DNA of 64,000 nucleotides from Tardiphaga robiniae (GCF_013359755.1 NZ_JABMCJ010000076.1:186001-250000), one strand, 5' to 3'. Numbered from the stretch's first letter, positions 8,283-17,298 are shown. Program-made: numbers and translations. The notes: generated by a model from the letters alone, not told the origin.

Positions 8283-9195
8283 ATCGAAAAAACGCGACGT
8301 CGCACTGGTGGTCGATGACTCGCCGGAAACATTGCGGCTACTGACCGACGCGCTCGATGGCGCCGGCATGACCGTGATGGTGGCCATGGACGGCGCTGCG
8401 GCCATGCGGATCGTCGAACAGATCACGCCGGACATCATCCTGCTGGATGCCGTCATGCCGGGAATCGACGGCTTCGAAACCTGTCGCCGGCTGAAGCGCG
8501 ACGCGGGCCTCGGCGACGTGCCCGTGATTTTCATGACCGGGCTGTCCGAGACCGAACACATCGTGCGCGGCCTCGAGGCCGGCGGCGTCGATTACGTCAC
8601 CAAGCCGATCATCATCGAGGAAATGCTGGCGCGGATCCGCGTGCATCTCGCCAATGCGCGGCTGACGCAGAGTGCGCGCACCGCGCTCGATGTCTCCGGA
8701 CGCTTCCTCCTTGCCGTGAGCAACAAGGGCAATATCCTCTGGGCCACGCCGCAGGCGCAGAAATTGCTCAGCGATCACCTGATCGCCGCCCCCAATGATG
8801 AATTGCTGCTGCCACCAGTCATGATGCAGTGGCTCGAGCAGATGCAGCGACCGGGCGCCAAGCCGGCACCGTCATCGGGCTTTCCGAGCAACGAGCTGCT
8901 GCGTCTGCAATATATGGGGAAAGTCGGCTCCGACGAATTCTTGCTGCGTCTCGCCAAGGAGAATGCGCCAACCGCTCCCGCCGAATTCAGCAAGGAGCTT
9001 GGCCTCACGGGCCGCGAGGGCGAAGTGCTATCCTGGCTCAGCAAGGGCAAGAGCAACCGCGATATCGCGCAGATACTCGGCCTCTCACCGCGCACCGTCG
9101 ACAAGCATCTTGAGCAGATCTACGCCAAACTTGGCGTCGAGAACCGTACTGCGGCTGCGGCAATTGCGGTGAATGCGAGCCACAGGCGGCAATAG
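8272..9195 (+). CDS. Response regulator, REC plus LuxR-type HTH
   Basis: A 307-residue transcription factor. An N-terminal receiver domain (about 9-125) has the acidic pair D15-D16, phospho-acceptor D59 in LLDAVMPGIDG and K111 in YVTKP. A middle region of about 100 residues matches no domain I know, though it resembles a PAS-like stretch. The C-terminal LuxR/FixJ helix-turn-helix (about 240-300) includes LTGREGEVLSWLSKGKSNRDIA and LSPRTVDKHLEQIYAKLGV. Its ATG lies inside the end of the permease-kinase gene, so the two are translationally coupled and very probably form one two-component system. The likely targets are the urt operon or its own operon. Confidence 0.9.
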   Translation: MTTESKKRDVALVVDDSPETLRLLTDALDGAGMTVMVAMDGAAAMRIVEQITPDIILLDAVMPGIDGFETCRRLKRDAGLGDVPVIFMTGLSETEHIVRGLEAGGVDYVTKPIIIEEMLARIRVHLANARLTQSARTALDVSGRFLLAVSNKGNILWATPQAQKLLSDHLIAAPNDELLLPPVMMQWLEQMQRPGAKPAPSSGFPSNELLRLQYMGKVGSDEFLLRLAKENAPTAPAEFSKELGLTGREGEVLSWLSKGKSNRDIAQILGLSPRTVDKHLEQIYAKLGVENRTAAAAIAVNASHRRQ

Positions 9196-9305
9196 CCACG
9201 ACGTGACCGTCGCGTAGTTCGACCGCTGCTCCAATCAGTCTGATACCGCACCGCACGCACGGCATCGCGGCGCGTGCTCACACCTTTCCACGCGCGAATT
9301 CGCTA

Positions 9306-9333
9306 TTGACAAACCTTTTCGCCAATATCTAAT
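9306..9333 (+). promoter_or_regulatory. Sigma-70-like promoter before the 9392 binding-protein gene
   Basis: TTGACA (9306-9311), a 16-base spacer, then TCTAAT (9328-9333). GACAAA (9308-9313) and TTTGTC (9333-9338) form an inverted repeat overlapping both boxes, which could be an operator. The gene's ATG follows 58 bases downstream with a GGAGAG ribosome-binding site. Confidence 0.5.
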
Positions 9334-9391
9334 TTGTCGAAAAACAGAGAATGACTGGCCCGACACGAGGCCGCATTGGGGAGAGAAACAG

Positions 9392-10597
9392 ATGACACGC
9401 CAGTTCCTGGTGTGCGCAGCCGCGCTCACGCTTTGGACGTCCACCACCTCCGCTCAGGTCTCCGACGACGTCGTTCGCATCGGCGTTCTCACCGATCTCT
9501 CAAGCTGGGGGCGCGACAACAGCGGCCCCGGATCGGTTGAAGCCGCGAAGATGGCGCTCGAGGAATTCGGCCCGACCGTTCTAGGGAAACCGATCGAGAT
9601 CATCAGCGCCGATCATCAGATGAAGTCTGACGTCGGCATCCAGATTGCTCGCAACTGGTTTGATGCCGGCAAGGTCGATGCCGTGGTCGATATCCCGAAC
9701 TCCGCCATCGCCATCGCGGTTCATAATCTGGCGAAGGACCGCAACAAGATCGCGCTGCTGTCTGGCCCCGGCGCAAGCACGCTCACGGATGAGCTGTGCA
9801 GCCCCAACACGGTCCACTTCACCTACGACACCTATGCGCTTGCGAAGGTGACGGCCTCTGCTGTGGTCGCCGGCGGTGGAAAGTCATGGTTCTTCATCAC
9901 GGCCGACTACGCCTTCGGCAATCAGCTTGAACAGGACGCGACGCGCTTCATCAAGGCGAGTGGCGGCACCGTGCTGGGCGGCGTTCGCCATCCGACCAAT
10001 ACCGCCGACTTCTCGTCCTTCGCGCTGCAGGCGCAGAACTCGAAGGCTGAAGTCGTCGCCTTCGCCAATGCCGGCCAGGACACTGACAATTCGATCAAGC
10101 AATCCGGTGAATTCGGCCTCGTCAAGGGTGGCCAGAAACTGGTCGGCCTGTTGATGTTCGACACCGACGTTCACGCAATCGGACTGGAGGCGGCCCAAGG
10201 CACCTACCTCACCACCGCGTCCTACTGGAACATGGATGACAAGACGCGCGCATGGTCGAAGAAATTCTTCGAACGCACCAAGGTGATGCCGACCATGATC
10301 CAGACCGGCGTCTATGGCTCGGTGCTGCACTATCTCCAGGCCATCAAGGCTGCCGGCACCGACGATCCGGCCAAGGTAATGACCAAGATGCGCGAGCTGC
10401 CGATCGAGGACACCTTCGTGCATGGCGGCAAGCTGCGCGAAGACGGCCGCGTCATTCGCGACATGTATCTGGCCCGCGTGAAGAAGCCGTCGGAATCCAA
10501 AGAGCCTTGGGACTATCTCGACATCATCAAGACCGTGAAGGGCGATGACGCCTTCCGGCCCATCTCTGAATCGAAATGCCCATTGCTGAAGAAGTAA
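9392..10597 (+). CDS. ABC transporter substrate-binding protein, branched-chain amino acid type (Peripla_BP_6)
   Basis: A 401-residue periplasmic binding protein with a Sec signal peptide (cleavage near STTSAQ, residue about 22). The mature part begins with VRIGVLTDLSSWGRDNSGPG, typical of type-1 periplasmic-binding folds of the LivJ/aromatic-acid group. The start is supported by GGAGAG seven bases upstream. No cognate permease or ATPase gene is adjacent. The next gene, seven bases on, encodes a flavoprotein, so this protein probably captures the substrate of the catabolic enzymes that follow. The substrate cannot be told from sequence; aromatic or terpenoid-like acids are possible. Confidence 0.85.
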   Translation: MTRQFLVCAAALTLWTSTTSAQVSDDVVRIGVLTDLSSWGRDNSGPGSVEAAKMALEEFGPTVLGKPIEIISADHQMKSDVGIQIARNWFDAGKVDAVVDIPNSAIAIAVHNLAKDRNKIALLSGPGASTLTDELCSPNTVHFTYDTYALAKVTASAVVAGGGKSWFFITADYAFGNQLEQDATRFIKASGGTVLGGVRHPTNTADFSSFALQAQNSKAEVVAFANAGQDTDNSIKQSGEFGLVKGGQKLVGLLMFDTDVHAIGLEAAQGTYLTTASYWNMDDKTRAWSKKFFERTKVMPTMIQTGVYGSVLHYLQAIKAAGTDDPAKVMTKMRELPIEDTFVHGGKLREDGRVIRDMYLARVKKPSESKEPWDYLDIIKTVKGDDAFRPISESKCPLLKK

Positions 10598-10603
10598 GGT
10601 CTC

Positions 10604-12331
10604 ATGGCTATTGATCCCAAAGCGAATATCGAGCTCTACGAATGCGACGTGCTGGTCGCCGGCTCCGGCTGCTCCGGCATGTCGGCGGCGATCACCGCCA
10701 AGCATAGCGGGCTCGATGTTCTGATCGTCGAAAAGGAGCCGCGGTTTGGTGGCACGACCGCGCGTTCCGGCGGCTGGCTGTGGATTCCCGGCACGTCACT
10801 GGCGCGCGCCTGGGGCATCAATGAAGGTCCTGATGAGGCGCGCACCTATCTGCGTCATGAGGCTGGCAACAGCTATGACGCCGCGCGTGTCGATGCGTTT
10901 CTCGCCGCAGGGCCCGAAGCCATCGACTTCTTCACCAGCAAGACGGCGGTGCGCTTCGACATGCCGCTGACCTTTCCCGATTACGATGCGGAGGCGCCCG
11001 GCGGCAAGCAGGGTGGCCGCTCCATGGTGGCCCGGCCGTTCGACGGACGCGAACTCGGCGACCACATCAAGGATATCGGTGCGCCGCTGCCCGAACTGAC
11101 GGTGTTCGGCATCATGCTTGGCTCCGGCAAGGACATCATCCACTTCATGCGCGCGACAAAGTCACTGACCTCGGCGGTCTATGTGGCCAAGCGGCTGTCG
11201 AAGCATTTCCTGAACGTGCTGCGCTATGGCCGCGGCATGACATTGACCAACGGCAACGCCCTCGCCGGCCGGCTCGCCAAATCGGCCTTCGACCTCAAGA
11301 TTCCGCTGTGGCTGTCGTCCCCGGTGCGTGAACTGATCATCGAGAACGGCGCGGTCCGCGGCGCGATCATCGAACGCAACGGCAAGCGCATCCGCATCTT
11401 CGCACGCCGCGGCGTAGTGCTCGCATGCGGCGGCTTCCCGCACGACATCGAAAGGCGCAAGGCGATGTTTCCGCATGCGCCGACCGGCCGAGAGCACTAT
11501 TCGCCCGGCCCGACCGGCAATACCGGCGACGGTCTTCGTCTTGCCGAGTCCGTGGGCGCCCATGTCGAGGATTCATTACCGAATGCCGCTGCCTGGGTGC
11601 CGGTCTCGGTCACCCACCGCAAGAACGGCAGCAAAGGCGTGATGCCGCACTTCATCGATCGCGCCAAACCCGGCGTAATCGCCGTGATGCGCGACGGTGC
11701 CCGTTTCGCCAATGAGGGCAATTCCTACCACGCCTTCGTTCAGCAGATGATGAAGGCAGCGAAGCCCGGCGATGAGATCGCGGCCTGGCTCGTTTGCGAC
11801 CACCGCGCCTTGCGCCAATACGGGCTCGGCGCCGTGCCGCCATTCCCGATGCCGATCGGCCAATATCTGAATTCCGGCTATCTCATCAAAGGAGATACAC
11901 TCGAAGAGCTCGCGGCCAGGGCCGGCATCGACGCTGGCGGCTTCGTTACGACCATCGCGCAATTCAACAACACCGCCGCCGAAGGCCGCGATCCCGCCTA
12001 TGGCAAGGGCTCCCGCGCCTATAACCGCTATCAGGGCGACGCCAACCACGGGCCCAACCCCTGCGTCGCGCCGATCGAACAGGGGCCGTTCTATGCCATC
12101 AAGATGGTGATCGGCGATCTCGGCACTTATGCCGGCATCAGGACCGATGCGCAGGCACGCGCGCTCGATGCCGGCGGTCAGGTCATCAATGGCCTCTATG
12201 CGGCCGGCAATGACATGGCGAGCATCATGGGCGGCAACTACCCCGGCGCGGGTATCACGCTCGGCCCCGCGCTCACCTTCGGCTATATCGCCGGCCGCCA
12301 CCTCGCCGGCACACCGGTAAAGGCGGCATGA
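10604..12331 (+). CDS. FAD-dependent oxidoreductase, fumarate reductase/3-ketosteroid dehydrogenase-like
   Basis: A 575-residue flavoprotein. The dinucleotide-binding motif GSGCSGMSAA is at residues 20-29, followed by the acidic end of the second strand (VEKE). The C-terminal FAD-contacting segment reads GNDMASIMGGNYPGAGITLGPAL. This is the FAD_binding_2 arrangement of fumarate reductase flavoproteins and 3-oxosteroid 1-dehydrogenases, cytosolic here because no signal is visible. It lies between a binding protein (seven-base gap) and an SDR (four-base overlap), so it probably oxidises or reduces an alpha,beta-unsaturated or cyclic ketone. The exact substrate is not determinable. Confidence 0.82.
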   Translation: MAIDPKANIELYECDVLVAGSGCSGMSAAITAKHSGLDVLIVEKEPRFGGTTARSGGWLWIPGTSLARAWGINEGPDEARTYLRHEAGNSYDAARVDAFLAAGPEAIDFFTSKTAVRFDMPLTFPDYDAEAPGGKQGGRSMVARPFDGRELGDHIKDIGAPLPELTVFGIMLGSGKDIIHFMRATKSLTSAVYVAKRLSKHFLNVLRYGRGMTLTNGNALAGRLAKSAFDLKIPLWLSSPVRELIIENGAVRGAIIERNGKRIRIFARRGVVLACGGFPHDIERRKAMFPHAPTGREHYSPGPTGNTGDGLRLAESVGAHVEDSLPNAAAWVPVSVTHRKNGSKGVMPHFIDRAKPGVIAVMRDGARFANEGNSYHAFVQQMMKAAKPGDEIAAWLVCDHRALRQYGLGAVPPFPMPIGQYLNSGYLIKGDTLEELAARAGIDAGGFVTTIAQFNNTAAEGRDPAYGKGSRAYNRYQGDANHGPNPCVAPIEQGPFYAIKMVIGDLGTYAGIRTDAQARALDAGGQVINGLYAAGNDMASIMGGNYPGAGITLGPALTFGYIAGRHLAGTPVKAA

Positions 12332-13098
12332 TGGCCAGCTTCGCACCCGATCTGCTCAAGGGTCAATTGGCGCTTGTAACGGGTGCCGGCGCCGGCAACG
12401 GTCGTGCGATTGCGCTGGGGCTGGCTGCACATGGCGCCAATGTTATCGTGACCGACATCGACCGCGATGGCGCCGCACGCACGGCCGGCGATATTGCAGC
12501 CACCGGGCAGCGGTCATGGCATCATCATCTCGACGTCACGGATGTCGATGCCTGCCAAGAGCTCGCGCAGACCGTCAAAGCGAGCGCCGGCGACATTTCG
12601 ATCCTGATCAATAATGCCGGCATCATCATTCGCGAGGGCATCGACTCCGAGCGCGCGGTGGAGAACTGGCGGCGCGTACTCGACGTCAACCTCAACGGCG
12701 TGTTTAATGTCACCCATGCCTTCCTGCCGGCCTTGCGCGCCCGGCGTGGCAGCGTGATCAATCTTGGCTCCATCGCCTCTTTCGTCGGGGTCGCCGATAC
12801 GCTCGGCTATTCGCCCTCCAAAGGCGGCGTGAAGCTTCTGACGCAAGCGCTGGCGCGCGAAGTCGCCAAGGACGGCGTGCGCGTCAACGCCATTGCGCCG
12901 GGCGTGATCGAGACGGCCATGACCGAAGCGACACGCAACGATCCGGCACGGCTGGCGGGCTTCCTCGGCCGCACGCCACTGGGGCGCGTTGGCCAACCCG
13001 ATGAGCTGATTGGCCCCGTGGTCTTCCTCGCTTCTCCCATGGCGTCCTATGTCACCGGCGTGACCTTGCCAGTGGATGGAGGCTTTCTGGCCGTGTAG
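12328..13098 (+). CDS. SDR family NAD(P)-dependent oxidoreductase
   Basis: A 256-residue classical short-chain dehydrogenase. The cofactor motif TGAGAGNG is at residues 18-25, NNAG at 95-98, and the catalytic triad is S148, Y161 and K165 (YSPSK). D43 after the second strand favours NAD over NADP. The start overlaps the flavoprotein stop as ATGA, indicating translational coupling, and a second ATG follows immediately. It likely acts on a hydroxyl or keto group of the same substrate as the flavoprotein. The substrate is unknown. Confidence 0.88.
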   Translation: MMASFAPDLLKGQLALVTGAGAGNGRAIALGLAAHGANVIVTDIDRDGAARTAGDIAATGQRSWHHHLDVTDVDACQELAQTVKASAGDISILINNAGIIIREGIDSERAVENWRRVLDVNLNGVFNVTHAFLPALRARRGSVINLGSIASFVGVADTLGYSPSKGGVKLLTQALAREVAKDGVRVNAIAPGVIETAMTEATRNDPARLAGFLGRTPLGRVGQPDELIGPVVFLASPMASYVTGVTLPVDGGFLAV

Positions 13099-13124
13099 TG
13101 TCGCGGCACTGGTTTGGGGCAAGC

Positions 13125-13910
13125 ATGGCTAAAGAGAGTCGCGGCATTCAATCGATCGAGGTCGGGGGTGAATTGCTGCAAGCGCTGGTGCGCAATGGTG
13201 AACCGATGATGCTGCGCGATCTGGCACGCGAGGCCGGAATGTCACCGGCCAAAGCGCATCCCTATCTCGCCAGCTTTTCGCGCATCGGCCTGATCGAGCA
13301 GGACCCGTCCACCGGCCGTTATGAATTCGGTGCGCTCGCCCTCGAACTCGGCATCGTCACGCTGCGACGGCTGTCGGCGGTTCGCGTCGCAACGCCGGCC
13401 ATCACGTCATTAGCCGGTACCATCGACCACGCCGTCTCGCTGGCGATCTGGGGTACCCATGGACCGACCGTGGTGCGCATGGAGGAGCCCAGCCACCCTG
13501 TGCACATCGCCATGCGTGTGGGCTCCACGGTGTCGCTGCTCGAGACTGCGACAGGGCGGATATTCGCGGCATTCATGCCACCCGCAACCATTAATGCCGC
13601 GCTCACCGAGGATCTCGATCGGCTCTCGATCGGCTACGATCCGAACCGCAAGATAAAAGGCCCGGCCGTCGACAAGATCCTCGCTGACATTCGCACACGC
13701 GGGCTGGCCCGCGCCGTTGGCGAGCCCTTGCGCGGCGTCAATGCCTTCTCCGCACCGGTGTTCGATCATAGCGGCGCGGTGGTCCTGGCCGTGACCGCCA
13801 TGGGCGCGGTCGGGACGTTCGACGTCAACTGGAACAGCCCAATCGCCAGCGCCCTGCTCGATTGCACCAATGCGATCTCGCGTCGGCTCGGCCGCGACGT
13901 CAAGGACTGA
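13125..13910 (+). CDS. IclR family transcriptional regulator
   Basis: A 261-residue regulator. The N-terminal winged helix-turn-helix (about 5-70) contains LLQALVRNGEPMMLRDLAREAGMSPAKAHPYL, followed by an IclR effector-binding domain (about 80-255). I chose the ATG at 13125, preceded by TTGGGGC. An in-frame GTG at 13098 would overlap the SDR stop and add nine residues that do not look like the family. The position directly after the SDR suggests local control of this cluster, probably in response to the catabolised compound. Confidence 0.87.
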   Translation: MAKESRGIQSIEVGGELLQALVRNGEPMMLRDLAREAGMSPAKAHPYLASFSRIGLIEQDPSTGRYEFGALALELGIVTLRRLSAVRVATPAITSLAGTIDHAVSLAIWGTHGPTVVRMEEPSHPVHIAMRVGSTVSLLETATGRIFAAFMPPATINAALTEDLDRLSIGYDPNRKIKGPAVDKILADIRTRGLARAVGEPLRGVNAFSAPVFDHSGAVVLAVTAMGAVGTFDVNWNSPIASALLDCTNAISRRLGRDVKD

Positions 13911-13950
13911 GCAGCGCAGCAATCTGCGTAAGATGCGTGCAGGGTGCAAA

Positions 13951-13963
13951 GTTGTCTGACAAC
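13951..13963. promoter_or_regulatory. Perfect 13-bp palindrome upstream of the ABC importer genes
   Basis: GTTGTC-T-GACAAC lies 120 bases upstream of the solute-binding-protein ATG at 14083. The core TTGTCTGACAA resembles sites bound by FCD-type GntR regulators, but no such gene is next to it. The neighbouring IclR protein is the other candidate. The symmetry is seen; the binder is inferred. Confidence 0.45.
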
Positions 13964-14082
13964 CCGACGCGTGGCCTTGTCGCCCCAGTCCATCGTGTTA
14001 CGATCCCTTAGGCGCATCTCCGGTCCACGGGGAGCGACCATAAAATCACCGCCGGTCAAGGCGGCTCGAGGGAGGATGACAC

Positions 14083-15405
14083 ATGGCTCTTTACGGCCCG
14101 ACACGTCGTGCCTTTGTGCAGGGGGCGCTCGCCACCAGCGCGCTTGGCCTCACCGGCATTCCAGCTTTCGCCGATCCCGCCTGGAAGAAGTATGCAGGCA
14201 CCACGATTGAAGCCAACCTGATCAAGGGTCCGCGCGGCGAACTGCTGCAGAAATACGCCTCCGAATTCACGGAACTGACCGGCATCAAGGTCGAGTCCGA
14301 AGTGATCCCGGAGCAGCAGCAGCGCCAGAAGGCCGTGATCGAGCTCACCTCCGGCAAGCCCAGCTTCGACGTCGTGCATGTCAGCTACCACGTCCAGAAG
14401 CGCCAGTTCGAAAAGGCCGGCTGGCTCGCCGATCTCACCGGCTTCATGAAGGATCCGAACCTGACCGCGCCGGATTTGCGCGTCGATGACTTCTCCGCCG
14501 GCGGCCTGCAATTCGCCCAGAACGACAAGGGCGAGATGCACTCGCTGCCGTGGTCGGTCGACTATTTCATCCTGTACTACAACAAGGAGATGTTCGCGAA
14601 GAAGGGCGTCGCAGTTCCAAAGACCATGGATGAGATGGCGGTAGCTGCAGAAAAACTCAACGATCCCGCCAACGGCATCTACGGCTTCACCGGCCGGGGC
14701 TTACGCAATGCCAACATGACGCTGTGGACCAACTTCTTCCTGAACTATGGCGGCGAATTCCTCGACGCCAAGGGCAACATCCTGACCGATGGGCCCGAGG
14801 CGATCGAAGCGACCAAGATGTATCAGCGCCTCCTCACCAAGACGGCACCTCCCGGCGTCGCCGGTTTCAACTGGATGGAGTCGATGGCATCGCTGACGCA
14901 GGGCCGCGCGGCCATGTGGATCGACGGTGTCGGCTGGGCGCCGCCCATCGAGGATCCCAATGGGTCGCGCGTGGTCGGCAAGATTGGCTACACCGTCGTG
15001 CCCGCCGGACCGAAGGGGCAATTCTCCGCCGCCTATGGCGACGGCATCGGCATCGCCAAGACCAGCACCAAGAAGGAAGCCGCCTATCTCTATTGCCAAT
15101 GGGCGGTGTCGAAGACCATGGGCGCCCGGCTGTTGCAGAGCGGCGGCGGCGTGCCGTTCCGCAATTCGATCCTCAATGACGAGACGGTGCGCAAGGGCGT
15201 GAAGAACCAGGAGTGGCTGGATTCGGTGATCGCCTCGGCCAAGATCAGCAAGCTCGGCCTGCCGGTCATCGTGCCTGTCGCCGAATTCCGCGACCTTGTC
15301 GGCGCCGCTGTGACTGCGACTTTGGCAGGCGCGGATCCGGCTACCGAGCTGAAGAAGGCCCACGAACAGTTCCGGCCGATTCTGGAGCGCAGCGAAAAAT
15401 CGTGA
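14083..15405 (+). CDS. Extracellular solute-binding protein family 1, Tat-type signal
   Basis: A 440-residue periplasmic binding protein of the sugar/glycerol-phosphate type. The N terminus carries a twin-arginine-like signal (PTRRAFVQGALATSALGL, arginines at 8-9) ending near AFADPA. The mature part has the family opening TTIEANLIKGPRGELLQKY and a later WIDGVGWAPP segment. GGAGG sits ten bases upstream of the ATG. It is the first gene of a three-gene importer with the two permeases downstream. The ligand could be a sugar, polyol or polyamine-like compound and is not identifiable here. Confidence 0.86.
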   Translation: MALYGPTRRAFVQGALATSALGLTGIPAFADPAWKKYAGTTIEANLIKGPRGELLQKYASEFTELTGIKVESEVIPEQQQRQKAVIELTSGKPSFDVVHVSYHVQKRQFEKAGWLADLTGFMKDPNLTAPDLRVDDFSAGGLQFAQNDKGEMHSLPWSVDYFILYYNKEMFAKKGVAVPKTMDEMAVAAEKLNDPANGIYGFTGRGLRNANMTLWTNFFLNYGGEFLDAKGNILTDGPEAIEATKMYQRLLTKTAPPGVAGFNWMESMASLTQGRAAMWIDGVGWAPPIEDPNGSRVVGKIGYTVVPAGPKGQFSAAYGDGIGIAKTSTKKEAAYLYCQWAVSKTMGARLLQSGGGVPFRNSILNDETVRKGVKNQEWLDSVIASAKISKLGLPVIVPVAEFRDLVGAAVTATLAGADPATELKKAHEQFRPILERSEKS

Positions 15406-16361
15406 GTGAACTGACAGCGGGAAAGGCAGTCGCCAAAACGACCGCAACGGTCGCGGCCGAAACGGCGACTGCGAAGAAGAACGAGTGGCGGCCAATTTCC
15501 TATTGGCCGTTCGTGATCCCAGCGATGATCGTCGTCATGGCGGTCATCATCTTCCCGTGGGTCTATACGATCTGGATGAGCCTGCACGAATGGAAGGTCG
15601 GCCAAGCGCCGACCTTCGTCGGCTTCGCCAATTATCTCAGGCTGCCAAGCGATGCGCGTTTCGTGGAATCCGTGGGGCACACCCTGGTCTACACGGCGCT
15701 GTCAGTCGCGCTGCCGCTGATCCTCGGCACATTGGCGGCAGTGATCTTCAACAACAAGTTTCCGCTGCGCGGCTTCTTCCGCGGGCTCTTCATCCTGCCG
15801 ATGATGGCGACACCGGTCGCCATCGCCCTGGTGTGGACGATGATGTTCCACCCGCAGCTCGGCGTGCTGAACTATCTGCTGTCGCTGTTCGGCCTGCCGC
15901 CATCGCTCTGGGTGTTCCATCCCGCCACCGCGATCCCGTCGCTGGTGCTGGTGGAGACGTGGCAATGGACGCCGCTGGTCATGCTGATCGTGCTCGGCGG
16001 CCTCAGCGCTATTCCGACCGAGCCCTATGAAAGCGCGCAGATCGACGGCGCGACCCCGTGGCAGACCTTCCGCTACATCTCGCTGCCGATGATCATGCCG
16101 TTCCTGTTCATTGCGGCGATGATCCGCATGATCGACGCCGTGAAGAGCTTCGACATCATCTTCGCCATTACGCAAGGCGGCCCCGGCAGCGCCTCGGAAA
16201 CCATCAACCTGTATCTCTACAGCGTCGCCTTCGTCTATTACGACGTCGGCTACGCCTCCGCGATCGTGGTGGTGTTCTTCGCGCTCATCGTCGCGCTCGC
16301 CGGCGCGCTCTTGCATCTGCGTCAGCGCACCCACTGGAACGAAGCCGGAGGCAGCGCCTGA
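15402..16361 (+). CDS. Sugar-type ABC transporter permease (MalF/UgpA-like)
   Basis: An inner-membrane permease of 319 residues with six predicted helices. The ATPase-docking EAA loop reads EPYESAQIDGATPWQTFRYI near residue 210. The start is a GTG overlapping the stop of the binding-protein gene (GTGA), so translation is coupled. The frame stays open upstream to 15213, but that part lies within the binding-protein gene and is discarded. It should pair with the next permease. Confidence 0.86.
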   Translation: MSELTAGKAVAKTTATVAAETATAKKNEWRPISYWPFVIPAMIVVMAVIIFPWVYTIWMSLHEWKVGQAPTFVGFANYLRLPSDARFVESVGHTLVYTALSVALPLILGTLAAVIFNNKFPLRGFFRGLFILPMMATPVAIALVWTMMFHPQLGVLNYLLSLFGLPPSLWVFHPATAIPSLVLVETWQWTPLVMLIVLGGLSAIPTEPYESAQIDGATPWQTFRYISLPMIMPFLFIAAMIRMIDAVKSFDIIFAITQGGPGSASETINLYLYSVAFVYYDVGYASAIVVVFFALIVALAGALLHLRQRTHWNEAGGSA

Positions 16362-16363
16362 TC

Positions 16364-17176
16364 ATGCGGGACTTTCTCAACAAACTCGGCCTGACCTTCG
16401 CCTTCATCGTCATCGTCTCGCCGGCGGTGCTGTTCTTCCTCTGGATGCTGTCGCTGTCGCTGAAATTCGAGATCGACAACGCCTCCTATCCGCCGGTCTT
16501 CATCCCCGAGCGCATCAATTGGGGCAACTACGCCGCGGTCATCGAATCCAAGCGGTTCATGACCTATTTCTTCAACACACTGATCGTCACCGGCTCGGCG
16601 ACCTTGTTCGCTCTCGTCATCGGCGTTCCTGCCGGTTACGGCATCGCGCGCATGCGCGCGCGCAAATCCGCCATCGTGATCCTGATCGCGCGCATCACGC
16701 CCGGCCTGTCATATCTGATCCCGCTATTCCTGCTGTTCCAATGGCTCGGCCTCCTGGGTACGCTGTGGCCACAGATCATCATCCATCTCGTGGTCACCGT
16801 GCCGATCGTGATCTGGATCATGATCGGCTATTTCGAGACGACACCGATGGAGCTCGAAGAATCCGCCATCATCGACGGCGCCACCCGCTGGCAGGTGTTC
16901 CGCCACGTCGCGCTGCCGATTGCGCGCTCCGGCATCGCCGTTGCCTTCATCCTCTCGGTGATCTTCTCCTGGAACAATTTCGTGTTTGGCATCGTACTGG
17001 CGGGACGGGAAACGCGGACACTGCCGGTCGCGGTCTACAACATGATCTCGTTCGATCAGTTGAGTTGGGGGCCGCTGGCGGCGGCCGCCCTGATCGTGAC
17101 GCTGCCGGTGCTGCTGCTGACGATGTTTGCGCAAAGGCAGATTGTGGCGGGACTGACCGCGGGCGCGGTGAAGTGA
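16364..17176 (+). CDS. Sugar-type ABC transporter permease (MalG/UgpE-like)
   Basis: A 270-residue inner-membrane protein with six hydrophobic segments and an EAA loop containing MELEESAIIDGATRWQVFR. The ATG at 16364 is two bases after the upstream permease stop. It completes the membrane part of the importer. No ATP-binding subunit follows; the next sequence is a repeat and then genes on the other strand. The importer must therefore borrow an MsmK/UgpC-type ATPase encoded elsewhere. Confidence 0.86.
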   Translation: MRDFLNKLGLTFAFIVIVSPAVLFFLWMLSLSLKFEIDNASYPPVFIPERINWGNYAAVIESKRFMTYFFNTLIVTGSATLFALVIGVPAGYGIARMRARKSAIVILIARITPGLSYLIPLFLLFQWLGLLGTLWPQIIIHLVVTVPIVIWIMIGYFETTPMELEESAIIDGATRWQVFRHVALPIARSGIAVAFILSVIFSWNNFVFGIVLAGRETRTLPVAVYNMISFDQLSWGPLAAAALIVTLPVLLLTMFAQRQIVAGLTAGAVK

Positions 17177-17194
17177 CGCAAGGGCCCCTCCGCA

Positions 17195-17280
17195 TCATTG
17201 CGAGGAGCCCTTGCGACGAAGCAATCCAGTCTTCGCTTGCGGCCCTCTGGATTGCCGCGTCGCTTCGCTCCTCGCAATGA
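17195..17280. repeat. Palindromic intergenic repeat
   Basis: TCATTGCGAGGAG at 17195-17207 is mirrored by CTCCTCGCAATGA ending at 17280, with the inner pair GCAATCCAG and CTGGATTGC. The element lies between the convergent permease and nitrate reductase genes. It resembles a repeat I know to be common in Bradyrhizobium and Rhodopseudomonas intergenic DNA. It may act as a bidirectional terminator. Confidence 0.8.
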
Positions 17281-17298
17281 CGGCTGAAAGGCCCACGC

